From NCBI GenBank assembly GCA_003996215.1, contig QJPP01000674.1, positions 457,001 to 521,000 of the forward strand: 64,000 bases of DNA, in the 5' to 3' direction. Of the stretch, positions 1 to 10,286 are shown piece after piece. The notes under the pieces were generated by a model. The model searched no databases. It worked only from the letters and a program-made list of their open reading frames with translations, and was not told the origin of the DNA. Source of the DNA: Jaltomata sinuosa. Lineage: Eukaryota > Streptophyta > Magnoliopsida > Solanales > Solanaceae. The translations under genes and the position numbers were made by a program. Within the stretch, counting starts at the first letter, position 1; each line of letters opens with the position of its first letter.

Positions 1-1744
1 CGTTTGTGCCCAAACTTTGGGAATGGGTGGGTTCCTTAACCCACCGCGAGCATAATTGTGATTTTTGTTTTCTATTTCATTGCGCGGGCCCCGAGGGTCA
101 TTTTTCCGACCCGATTTTCAGCTCAATTTTTTGTATAGTAATATGAGTGTTGTTCTTATCATCTTGATACTTGGATTGTGTTTTTGATAGTGTGGCAGCT
201 TTATGAGGCTGTTCGAAAGGGGAAGGCACACAAGTGACAGTTCGTGCTTGCAGTTTGGCCCCGAGGTAGGTTACGGTTTACCTTCTAGACTGAGTTTAGT
301 TAGATTATATATATATATGAGTTACTGAAATGTTAGTTTGGATATTAGGTAGAATTTAGGTTTAAATCTTGTTATCACTTTAATTGGCCATTTTGGATAT
401 TTAGTCTAGAACTGTATGCTATCCTTAGCCTAGGAGCTTGCTTTATATGTTTGACTAGTATAGAATCCTTAATATGCTTTTAGGAGGATTTAGAGGTAGA
501 ATAGAAACTTTCGGTGGTTTTTATTTTTACGTTCTATTTTACCCATTTTATTCTATCATTGCATGTAACTGTGGGTCCGAGGCCATGGCTTGGATTTGGA
601 CAGAATTCCAGGTCAGTTCTCTTGGTTTGGATGGTATTTCTGCCTCGTTTTGTCTGATGATGTGTGATATTTCTCTATTTGTGAATATTTCATACTCATA
701 TTTCATGACATATCATTGGTACAACATGGAGGTGGTTTTCAAGGATTTTGATTTGGAATGAGGCTTTACTACGGTTGTGATGATTTTGGACTTAAACAAA
801 CTACTTTGAGTATTACCTCAAATTTTGGAAGGACAATGGGAAAAATACTATTTTATGCATATATTTATAGTCTGATGCGGTATTCTGGACCCTCGATTCA
901 TTATTTTGGGTATTTTACTTTCATTTTATATATATGCATAGTCTGAAGCGTTATTCTGGGTATTTTACTTTCACATATATATATGCATAGTCTGATGCAG
1001 TATTCGGGGCACCCGATGCGATATTCTGGGTTTATATTATATTGCATTCACGCATGCATCATTGTGCATCACATTGCATTTGCTTGGCACGTGAATTGTC
1101 TCTGGATTTGGCTTGATCTTGTCTGTTCTTCACCTTGCTGGATTATTGATATGTGCTCGGCTTTATAACTAGATTTAGGTGAATCCATATAATTTTAGTT
1201 AATTTCCTATATCTATTATTTATATATTATCTTTCTGCGCTCGGTCGGCCTATGATACCTACTGAGTATCCATTGTCTTGGTATTCGTACTACACTTTGC
1301 ATCTTTTTCTAATGCCGCACCTAGTACGAGCCACCCTCATTGACCTTTCTATTGTTCGAGGCCTGTTGCAGTTTGGATCGCGGTGAGCTCTCGATGATTT
1401 TTGGAGACTTTACATGCTTTCCATCTTGTATATACTGTCTATAATTTTGTATTTTGGATAGACAGAGTCTGTTGTATAGCTATTCCTTGCTTAGTCACTC
1501 TTATACTAGTGACACCAGGTCCGAGTTGGTTCTCATGTTGTTTTGTCTATTTGGTCACTTTAGGGCCATCTTTTATATACTTTGTACGTTGGTATGTATA
1601 TATGTTATTAGCCCTGTATTTTCCTTATATCTTCTGCATTTCCTTAGTTTAATGATTCATACTATCTTCCGCAATCATTGGGTTTTGGCTTATCTATCGG
1701 AGGGTTATGTAGATGCCATCATAGCCTAGCTTTGGGTCATGACA
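1..1744 (+). repeat. Element A 5' LTR, right part
   Basis: It aligns throughout with 10640-12390. Both copies share the stretch about Ty3 R/U5 from 'ccgcgagcataattgtg' to the final 'gggtcatgaca'. The LTR ends in CA three bases before the primer-binding site. The U3 part and promoter of this copy lie left of the window. Short ORFs here have no recognisable product and I treat them as chance. Confidence 0.88.
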
Positions 1745-1747
1745 GAG

Positions 1748-1760
1748 TGGTATCAGAGCA
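1748..1760 (+). other. Element A primer-binding site (initiator tRNA-Met type)
   Basis: The sequence tggtatcagagca lies just inside the 5' LTR. TGGTATCAGAGC is the standard complement of the 3' end of plant initiator tRNA-Met and primes minus-strand synthesis in many plant LTR elements. Confidence 0.9.
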
Positions 1761-1952
1761 CTTGGTTCACCGGTCTTGCCAGTACAAGAGCAAAGTGTCT
1801 AGTAGAGTCTCACGGATCGGTACGATGATGTCCGTATCCAATCTACGAGAGGCTACAGGAAATTCCTAGGAAATATGTTGTCTTGTTTGATTCTTTGTCG
1901 TGCGTTCATGACTTGATCAACTTCTAAGTACCTTTGTTTCACTCTTTCTCAG

Positions 1953-3286
1953 ATGGTTCGGACGATATCTGTAACAGGTGAGGACAAGGCCCCTGCGCCC
2001 TCAGTTAGAGCCCCAGCTAGGGTACGGGGTAAAGGTCTACCCAGAGGTCGAGGTAGGGCATGGGCTATGGCACCATCTCGGGCCCGGGCTAGACTACCAT
2101 CACCAGTGCTTGAGACTAGAGCGGATGAGGTTTAGTATGAGCCAGATCATTTGGGGCCACCCCAGCATCTGGTAGGTTTTGTGGCTACTCCGGTATTGTA
2201 GGACATCTTGGTTCGATTGTTAGGGTTCCTTGAGGGTATGACTCCACCAGTAGCTTTGGCGAGCACTCTGATTGGTTCTCAGGTTTGAGTGGAGGCTCAG
2301 ACTTCAGCTCAGGCAGTGGCACAAAGTTCAGGAGTGCAGCATGCTGCTGCGGCTCCCAGATTTGAGGTATTACTTGTCCCTGCAGTTGCTTCCCCTATTC
2401 CAACCATGCCAGTTATGTCTTCTGAGGAGCGGAAGATGCTTGGTAGGTTCATGAGATTGGGTCCTCCGAAGTTTTCATGTGCTTCTAGGGAGGATGCACA
2501 CGAGTTTCTGACTAGCTGCCAAGAAAGGTTACATAATTTGGGGTTAGTTGTGTCACATAGGGCAGATTACACTGCATTTCAACTGGATGGTCCAGCAAAG
2601 CAGTGGTGGAGGTCATATGTTGCTTGCAGACCAGCTGGGTTACCTCCGCTTACTTGGGATCATTTTTCCGCAGCTTTTTTGGAGAAGTATGTACCGCGTA
2701 GCATGCGGGATTGTCTGATGGATCAGTTTGTTGGGTTGGAGCAGGGCTCCATGACTGTGTCTGAGTATGAGGTTTGGTTCCATCAGTTGTCCAAACATGC
2801 CACTATGATTCTGCCTACAAAGCACGAGAGAGTACGCCAGTTTATTCGAGGTTTGACCTCGCATCTCCGCTTGGCCACAGAGGGTATGGTAGCATCAGGT
2901 CAGTATTTTCTGGAGCTAGTTGATCATGCCCATACTATTTAGGGTGTATTTTTTAAGGACCAAGGGTCAGCGATAAGAGGCCCCACCACCAGGGTAATTT
3001 AACAGTTCACAGGGCCGTGGTAGGGGCTACTATGGTAGAGTTCAGAACCAGCAACGTTTCCAGCTAAGCCGGCCTATTCAGGCAGCATTATAGACTGCTG
3101 AGGGTCAGAGTATCCATAGTATCATTCCTTCTCCACGAGGTGGTCATTCAGGGTCTACAAGTCGTGGTGGTCATTCTGATTCAGCCGGGTCTTTAAAGTG
3201 GAGTATATGGGGTCAGGGTTGTTATGAGTGTGGCAAGATGGGCCACTTTACTAGAGAGTGTCCGATGGTACAACACCCTAAGCAAC
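1953..3286 (+). pseudogene. Element A gag, copy 1 (broken)
   Basis: Gag forms the particle that packages element RNA. The likely start is ATG at 1953, followed by an Arg/Gly/Pro-rich segment ending at a TAG at 2133. The frame is then broken at 2198 and 2286, and the conserved gag domain is open at 2289-2942 (motifs EDAHEFLTSCQERLH, QWWRSY, SVSEYE-like). A stop at 2940 precedes a CX2CX4HX4C zinc knuckle at 3220-3261 (CYECGKMGHFTREC), which is intact but out of frame. Copy 1 is the only one joined to the original ATG. Confidence 0.88.
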
Positions 3287-5889
3287 AAGGCCCCTGCGCC
3301 CGCAGTTAGAGCCCCATCTAGGGGATGGGGTAAAGGTCTACCCAGAGGTCGAGGTAGGGCATGGGCTATGGCACCAGCTCGGGCCTGGGCTAGACTACCA
3401 TCACCAGAGCTTGAGACTAGAGCGGATGAGGTTTAGTATGAGCCAGATCATTTGGGGCCAGCCCAGCATCCGGTAGGTTTTGTGGCTACTCCAGTATTGT
3501 AGGACATCTTGGTTCGATTGTTAGGGTTCCTTGAGGGTATGACTCCACCAGTAGCTTTGCCGAGCACTCTTATTGGTTCTCAGGTTTGAGGTGAGGCTCA
3601 GACTTCAGCTCAGGCAGTGGCACAAAGTTCAGGAGTGCAGCCTGCTGCTGCGGCTCCCAGATTTGAGGTATTACTTGTCCCTGCAGTTGCTTCCCCTCTT
3701 CTAACCATGCCAGTTATGTCTTCTGAGGAGCAGAAGATGCTTGGTAGGTTCATGAGATTGGGTCCTCCGAGGTTTTCATGTGCTTCTAGGGAGGATGCAC
3801 ACGAGTTTCTGACTAGCTGCCAAGAAAGGTTACATAATTTAGGGTTAGTTGAGTCACATAGGGCAGATTACACTGCATTTAAACTGGATGGTCCAGCAAA
3901 GCAGTGGTGGAGGTCATATGTTGCTTACAGACCAGCTGGGTTACCTTCGCTTACTTGGGATCATTTTTCCGCAGCTTTTTTGGAGAAGTATGTATCGCGT
4001 AGCATGCGGGATTGTCTGATGGATCAGTTTGTTGGGTTGGAGCAGGGCTCCATGACTGTGTCTGAGTATGAGGTTTGGTTCCATCAGTTGTCCAGACATG
4101 CCACTATGATTCTGCCCACAAAGCACGAGAGAGTACGCCAGTTTATTCGAGGTTTGACCTTGCATCTCCGCTTGGACACAGAGGGTATGGTAGCATCAGG
4201 TCAGTCTTTTCTGGAGCTAGTTGATCATGCCCGTACTATTTAGGGTGTATTTTGTGAGGACCAAGGGTCAGCGATAAGAGGCCCCGCCACCAGGGTAATT
4301 TTAACAGTTCACAGGGCCCTGGTAGGGGCTACTATGGTAGAGTTCAACACCAGTAGCGTTTCCAGCTAAGCCGGCCTATTCAGGCGGCATTATAGACTGC
4401 TGAGGGTCAGAGTATCCATAGTATCATTCCTTCTCCACGAGGTGGTCATTCAGGGTCTACAAGTCGTGGTGGTCATTCTGATTCAGCCGGGTCTTTACAG
4501 TGGAGTATATGGGGTCAGGGTTGTTATGAGTGTGGCAAGATGGGCCACTTTACTAGAGAGTATCCGATGGTACAGCACCCTAAGCAATAAGGCCCCTGCG
4601 CCAGCAGTTAGAGCCCCAGCTAAGGGACGGGGTAAAGGTCTACCCAGAGGTCGAGGTAGGGCATGGGCTATGGCACCAGCTTGGGCCCGGGCTAGACTAC
4701 CATCACCAGAGCTTGATACTAGAGCGGATGAGGTTTAGTATGAGCCAGATCATTTGGGGCCAGCCCAGCATCCGGTAGGTTTTGTGGCTACTCTAGTATT
4801 GTAGGACATCTTGGTTCGATTGTGAGGGTTCCTTGAGGGTATGACTCCACCAGTAGCTTTGCCGAGCACTCTGATTGGTTCTCAGGTTTGAGGTGAGGCT
4901 CAGACTTCAGCTCAGGCAGTGGCACAAAGTTCAGGAGTGCAGCCTGCTGCTGCGGCTCCCAGATTTGAGGTATTACTTGTCCCTGCAGTTGCTTCCCCTC
5001 TTCCAACCATGCCAGTTATGTCTTCTGAGGAGCAGAAGATGCTTGGTAGGTTCATGAGATTGGGTCCTCCGAGGTTTTCATGTGCTTCTAGGGAGGATGC
5101 ACACGAGTTTCTGACTAGCTGTCAAGAAAGGTTACATAATTTGGGGTTAGTTGAGTTACATAGGGCAGATTACACCGTTTTTCAACTGGATGGTCCAGCA
5201 AAGCAGTGGTGGAGGTCATATGTTGCTTGCAGACCAGCTGGGTTACCTCCGCTTACTTGGGATCATTTTCTGCAGCTTTTTTGGAGAAGTATGTACCGCG
5301 TAGCATGCGGGATTGTCTGATGGATCAGTTTGTTGGGTTGGAGCAGGGCTCCATGACTGTGTCTGAGTATGAGGTTTGGTTCCATCAGTTGTCCAGACAT
5401 GCCACTATGATTCTGCCCACAAAGCACGAGAGAGTACGCCGATTTATTCGAGGTTTGACCTTGTATCTCCGCTTGGCCACAGAGGGTATGGTAGCATCAG
5501 GTCAGTCTTTTCTGGAGGTAGTTGATCATGCCCGTACTATTTAGGGTGTACTTTGTGAGGCCCAAGGGTCAGCGATAAGAGGCTCCGCCACTAGGGTAAT
5601 TTCAACAGTTCACAGGGTCGTGGTAGGGGCTACTATGGTAGAGTTCAGCACCAGCAGCGTTTCCAGCCAAGCCGGCCTATTCAGGCGGCATTATAGACTG
5701 CTGAGGGTCAGAGTATCCATAGTATCATTCCTTCTCCACGAGGTGGTCATTCAGTGTCTACAAGTCGTGGTGGTCATTCTGATTCAGCCGGGTCTTTACA
5801 GTGGAGTATATGGGGTCAGGGTTGTTATGAGTGTGGCAAGATGGGCCACTTTACTAGAGAGTGTCCGATGGTACAGCACCCTAAGCAAT
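1986..5889 (+). repeat. Three tandem copies of a ~1301-bp gag unit
   Basis: The phrase aaggcccctgcgcc recurs at 1986, 3287 and 4589, and the array leaves the repeat at 5890 (aagatcagtt). The periods are 1301, 1302 and 1301 bp. Each unit holds the basic N-terminal part of gag, the gag domain and a zinc knuckle. The copies differ by scattered substitutions, so they are not an assembly artefact of identical reads. The period is not a multiple of three, so the copies cannot form one long protein. Confidence 0.93.
3287..4588 (+). pseudogene. Element A gag, copy 2 (broken)
   Basis: This repeats copy 1 without its initiating ATG. The gag domain is open at 3617-4243. The stops equivalent to 2133, 2198 and 2940 of copy 1 are present here too (3434, 3499, 4241). 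The zinc knuckle at 4522-4563 has its last cysteine changed to tyrosine (TGT to TAT), so it could not bind zinc normally. Confidence 0.88.
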
Positions 5890-5945
5890 AAGATCAGTTA
5901 GTTCAGACCCCAGGGCTCTAGTGCCACCAGCTAGAGGCGGTTCAC
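4589..5945 (+). pseudogene. Element A gag, copy 3 (broken, frameshift)
   Basis: This is the third gag unit. The gag domain is split by a small deletion near 5267 (tcattttctgcag against tcatttttccgcag in the other copies), giving overlapping frames 4919-5320 and 5206-5544. The zinc knuckle at 5823-5864 keeps all four metal ligands. After 5889 the sequence continues into the normal gag-protease linker, so this is the unit joined to pol. Confidence 0.87.
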
Positions 5946-6089
5946 AGGGTAGTAGGGTTGGTTCCTAGGGTACTAGAGGTGGTCCTCAGTCGGTAGGTCA
6001 GGTGGTCATAGCGGTCAAGGCCATATGCATGCAGTTTTGGGCCGAACAGAGGATGAGGCTTCAGATACTTGATCACAGGTACAATCTCT

Positions 6090-6360
6090 GTTTGCCATCA
6101 GTCTGCTTCTGCTTTGTTTGATCTGTGGTCTACATTCTCATATGTATCTTCTTATTATGCTACTCGTCTGGAGTCTGCTTATGAGCTTTGCTTATATCTA
6201 CCCTAGTAGGTGATTCTTTAGTAGTGGATCAAGTGTATCGGGCTTGTGTGGGGACTATTTTAGGGTACGACACGTGGGTAGAGTTGGTTGTTCTTGATAT
6301 GATTGATGTTGATGTGATCTTGGGCATGGATTGATTGTCTCCTTATCATGTGGTCTTGGA
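6090..6360 (+). pseudogene. Element A aspartic protease remnant
   Basis: The protease cuts the Gag-Pol polyprotein. The active-site region at about 6106-6160 reads ALFDLWSTFSYVSSYYATR, where family members have Asp-(Thr/Pro)-Gly-(Ser/Ala); the glycine is lost. A second conserved hydrophobic block, DVDVILGMD, is at 6306-6332 and is followed at once by TGA where Trp is expected. Several stops and a frame change lie between. It is inactive. Confidence 0.75.
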
Positions 6361-7740
6361 TTGCTTTGCCAAGACTATTAGTCTTCGGATGCCTGGTATC
6401 CTTCCTATTATATGGAAGGGAACCGATAACCATATGCCGAGGGGAGTTTTATCTTTTTTGAGCGCCCAATTATTTGTTGGGAAGGGGTGCTTAGCTTATC
6501 TTGCCTATGTCCGTGATACTAATGCCACCACACCTCATCTTGAGTCTGTTCCTATAGTTTGCGAGTATTTGGATGTGTTTCCTTCTAATCTTCTGGGTCT
6601 TTCTCTTAATCGTGACATTTATTTTGGTATCGATGTTGAGCCGGGCACCAAGCCCATTTCCATTCCGCCATATCGGATGGCACCTGCTGAGTTGAGGGAG
6701 CTTAAGGATCAGCTCTAGGATCTGTTGAGTAGAGGGTTCATCAGGCCTTGTGTGTCTCTAAGATAGATTTGAGGTCTGGTTATCACCTGTTGAGGATTAG
6801 GGCTGGGGACATCCCAAAGACTGCATTTAGGACTCGATACGACAATTATGAGTTCTTAGTCATGTCTTTTGGGTTGACTAATACCCCAACAACATTTATG
6901 GAGTTGATGAACCGTGTGTTCAGTGCCTACTTAGATTTATTTGTGATTGTGTTCATCGATGACATTCTGATTTATTCGAGGAGTAAAGAAGAGCATGAGC
7001 AACATCTTAGAGTTGTACTCCAGACCTTGCGAGACCATCAGTTGTACGCCAAATTCACTAAGTGTGAGTTTTGGCTTGAGTCTGTGGCATTCTTGGGGCA
7101 TATGGTGTCCAAGGATGGGATTATGGTAGACCCGGCGAAGATTGCAATAGTTCGTGATTGGGCTAGGCCTACTTCTCCTACTGAGGTTCACAATTTCATC
7201 GGGTTAGCAGGTTATTACAAACAGTTTTTGGAGGGACTTTCTTCGATAACAGCTTCATTGACGAGATTAACTCAGAAAAATGTTCCCTTTAAGTGGTCAG
7301 ATGAGTGTGAGGCAAGCTTTCTGAAGCTCAAGGCCTTATTGAGTTCAGCTCCAATTCTTACTCTTACGATTGAGGGTCAGGGTTTCACCGTATATTGTGA
7401 TGCGTCAGGTATTGGTTTGGGTTGTGTGTATGCAGCAGGGGTGGTTTATTGCTTATGTTTCCAGATAGTTAAAGGTTCACAAGAGGAACTACCCCACACA
7501 TAACTTAGAGTTAGTAGCGGTAGTCTTCGTGTTGAAGATGTAGAGGCATTATCTCTATGGCATGCATTGTGAGATCTTTACTGACCATCGTAGTCTTCAG
7601 TTTATTTTCAGCCAGAAGGATCTAAATTTGAGGAAGCTTAGGTGGTCTGAGTTACTGAAGGACTATGACATCTCTATTCTCTATCATCCGGGCAAGGCAA
7701 ACGTGGTAGCGGATGCCTTGATCCAAAAGGCGGTGAGTAT
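6335..7740 (+). pseudogene. Element A reverse transcriptase and RNase H (deleted, broken)
   Basis: This copies element RNA into DNA. The N-terminal RT block (DVEPGTKPISIPPYRMAP) ends at TAG 6716. At about 6750 the reading jumps from FIRPCVS to SKIDLRSGYH, so roughly 50 codons holding the first catalytic Asp region are missing, with a frame change. The catalytic FIDD box is at 6952-6963 in a good frame (6748-7503). RNase H follows with the VYCDAS motif (about 7391), a frameshift near 7440-7500, then TDHRS (about 7583) and YHPGKANVVADAL (about 7683). Confidence 0.88.
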
Positions 7741-7879
7741 GGGTAGCTTGGGTTTCTTAGCTATGGAGGAGCGACCTTTAGCTTGGGACATCCAGTCCTT
7801 GGCTAATAGGTTGGTCCGGCTTGAAATTTCAGAGCCGGGCCATATTGTTGCTTGTATTAGTGCTAGGTATTCCCTGTTG

Positions 7880-8880
7880 GAGTAGATTCGGGCACAACAG
7901 TTTGATGATGCGAGATTGAGGATCATTCGTGACAAGGTGTTGAGTGGTGAGGCTAGGAGGGCAACTTTAGATTCAGAGGGTGTTCTGAGGATCGAGGGTC
8001 GTATCTGCGTTCCTAGAGTTGGTGACTTGGTCAGATTGATATTGGAGAGGGCTCATTAATCTAGATATTCCATTCATCCCGGGGCAGCCAAGATGTATCG
8101 TGACTTGAGGCAGCACTACTGGTGGTATGGGATGAAGAGGGATATTTCAGCTTTCGTATCTAGGTGCTTGAACTATCAGCAGGTGAAGTTTGAGCACCAG
8201 AGTCCAGGTGGTTTGTCACAGAGGCTACCCATTCTGGAGTGGAAATAAGAGCGTATATACATGGACTTTGTAGTCAGTTTTCCATGCACTTTGTAGAGAT
8301 TTGATGCTATTTAGGTTTTTGTGGGTAGGTTGACGAAGTCTTCTCACTTTCTACCGGTTCAGACTTCCTACAGTTCTGAGAGGTCGCCTCAGATCTATAT
8401 TCGGGAGATTTTCCATTTGCATGGTGTGCCAGTTTCTATCATCTCCGACCGAGATACTTAGTTCACTTCACACTTCTGGCGGTTTATTCAGAGAGAGTGG
8501 GGTACTAAAGTGGATCTTAGCACCGCTTTTCATCTGCAGACATACGGTCAGTGGGAGCATACTATTCATGTTCAGGAGGATATGTTGCGAGCTTGTGTTA
8601 TTGACTTTAGGGGTCACTGGGACCAGTGTTTAGCCTTGGCAGAGCTTGCATATAATAATAGTTACCATTCTAACATACAGATGGCTCCGTTTGAGGCTTT
8701 GTATGGTAGGCGGTGCAGATATCTAGTGGGTTGGTTCGATGCTTTTGAGGTTAGGCCGTGGGGTACTGACTTGCTTCGTGATTCTATGGATAGAGTTCGG
8801 GTTATTCAGGAGAGACTTCGCATTGCCCAGAGTAGGCAAAAGAGTTATGTTGACCGGAGAGTTTGAGATCTAGAGTTTAT
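7880..8880 (+). pseudogene. Element A integrase core (broken)
   Basis: Integrase inserts the DNA copy. The N-terminal zinc domain is visible at about 8071-8195, but its CX2C reads CLNY, so one ligand is lost. The catalytic DDE positions are still readable: MDF at about 8259, DRDT at about 8448, and a Glu in the QWEHT segment at about 8548. Stops occur at 8058, 8247 (in place of Trp), 8295 and 8458 (CAG to TAG), and at 8864. The open part at 8510-8866 covers the C-terminal half of the core. Confidence 0.85.
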
Positions 8881-8881
8881 A

Positions 8882-9352
8882 GTGGGTAACAGTGTGTTCC
8901 TTTGGGTATCCCCCATGAAGGGCGTGATGAGGTTCGGGAGGAAGGGTAAGCTCAGTATGAGGTTCGTTGGGCCATTCGAGATCCTTCATCGTATTAGAGA
9001 GGTTGCTTATGAGTTAGCCTTGCCTACTGCTTTTTCTGGTGTGCATCCTGTGTTTTATGTCTCTATGCTGCGGCGGTATATTTCAAATGAGTCTCATGTG
9101 CTTCAGTTAGAGTCGGTTCAGTTGGATGAGTCCTTAGCCTTTAAGGAGGAGCCTGTTGCTATTTTGGACAGGCAGGTTAGGAAGTTGAGGTCCAAGGAGA
9201 TTCCGTCAGTTAAGGTTCAGTGGCGGCATCATCCTGTTGAGGAGGCTACTTGGGAGATTGAGACCGACATGCGGATCCCTTATCCTCGTCTTTTCGAGTC
9301 TTCAGGTACTATCCTTTTTTCTAACTTTCACGAACGAAAGTTCTTTTTGTAG
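8882..9352 (+). pseudogene. Element A integrase C-terminus with chromodomain
   Basis: This open stretch of 156 codons follows a single stop after the core. Residues 25-45 carry the GPF version of the GPY/F module. Residues about 89-140 form a chromodomain-like segment (EEPVAILDRQVRKLR, then VKVQWRHHP and EEATWE). In chromoviruses this domain directs insertion toward marked heterochromatin (family knowledge). It ends at TAG 9350, close to the 3' LTR. Confidence 0.86.
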
Positions 9353-9359
9353 TGGATGT
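9323..9359 (+). other. Element A pre-PPT hairpin and degenerate polypurine tract
   Basis: AACTTTC (9323-9329), a 6-nt loop and GAAAGTT (9336-9342) form a perfect 7-bp stem. A degenerate purine run (gtagtggatg) follows, just before the LTR start TGTAACGG at 9360. The same layout is seen in C, D, E, F, H and K. Confidence 0.65.
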
Positions 9360-10057
9360 TGTAACGGACCTCTAGGTTATTTTCCATTTCCCATGTTTTT
9401 CTGCATTTTAAACTTTCCCTTAGCGGCTATAAGTCATTTATGAATTGCCGAGACTGACGGTTCGGTGCCCGGGCCATTTGTTAGGTCGTTATGACCATTT
9501 CCCTATTTTAGAACTTGAACTTAGAAAATCTTTAACTTCGGTCAACATTCTTGGTAAACATGCTCAGAATCGGATTTTGACAATTACGTTGGCTCCGAAA
9601 TGGGAATTTTGGACTAATGGGACCATTGGTCTGGGTCTGAGTGCTTTCGGGTTGGTTTTGTGCTTCTTTGTGTGTTTTCAAGTCAGTTTGGCTGGTAAGG
9701 TTGACTTTGGTCAACATTCAGAGAAGACAACCTCGGATGGAAATTTCGTTAGTGCCGTTAGCTCTGGAATGTCCACTTTGGGCTAGGGGGACCTTTGGTT
9801 CGGGTCCCGGGGATTCCAGACTTATTTTTGGGTTTTGAGTTCCGAGTTGGTTTTAGGTGCGGGGCCCACTTTTCGTTAAAACAATCTCCATTAGGAGTTT
9901 TATCGATTCCATTCAGTCCAGAATGCCATTTTTGGTAGGGTAGCATGGTTGGTTTGTGTTCACGGGGTTTCGAATTAATCCCGAGGACCCGTCGGAAGAT
10001 TTTGACCTTGGTGAAATTGCTGGTTGCTGCATTAAGTTGCAAACCTTTTGGGTCTTT

Positions 10058-10262
10058 GTGATCGCGAGGCTCCCATCGCATTCGCGATGGTTTAGTTCCT
10101 TGACCATTGCGTTCGCGAAAGTGGCTCTTCGCGACCGCGATGAAGCCAGCTGGGACCCGACTCAGCTTTTCTCTTTGCAAACATGAGCTGGACCATCGCG
10201 ATCGTGATGGTCTGGCCAACATTTCCTCGCGAATGCGTGGGGCCCTTCGCGATCACGAAGAA
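10058..10262 (+). promoter_or_regulatory. U3 palindrome cluster of element A LTR
   Basis: A CpG-rich stretch holds many short inverted repeats with a GCGATCGC-type core, for example ccatcgc...gcgatgg, atcgcgatcgtgat and ttcgcgatcacgaa. Two of them, at 10226 and 10246, start 20 bp apart. The cluster ends about 15 bp before a TATA-like box. Function is not known. Confidence 0.6.
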
Positions 10263-10276
10263 GGACTCCTGGAAGC

Positions 10277-10286
10277 TATTTAAAAG
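10277..10286 (+). promoter_or_regulatory. TATA-like box of element A LTR
   Basis: Tatttaaaag is followed by a C/T-rich leader with 'aactccattgttgaagctcc'. It is a plausible Pol II start region for genomic RNA, as no other TATA-like sequence sits near the U3 cluster. Confidence 0.45.

Noticed and set aside
474..1869. Many 60-95 codon ORFs in the left LTR
   Set aside because: They lie in LTR sequence that is repeated at 11120-12413 with different frames and no shared product; composition is that of T-rich non-coding DNA.
2640..5006. Minus-strand ORFs inside the gag repeats
   Set aside because: They are the opposite strand of the conserved gag domain and recur only because gag is repeated.
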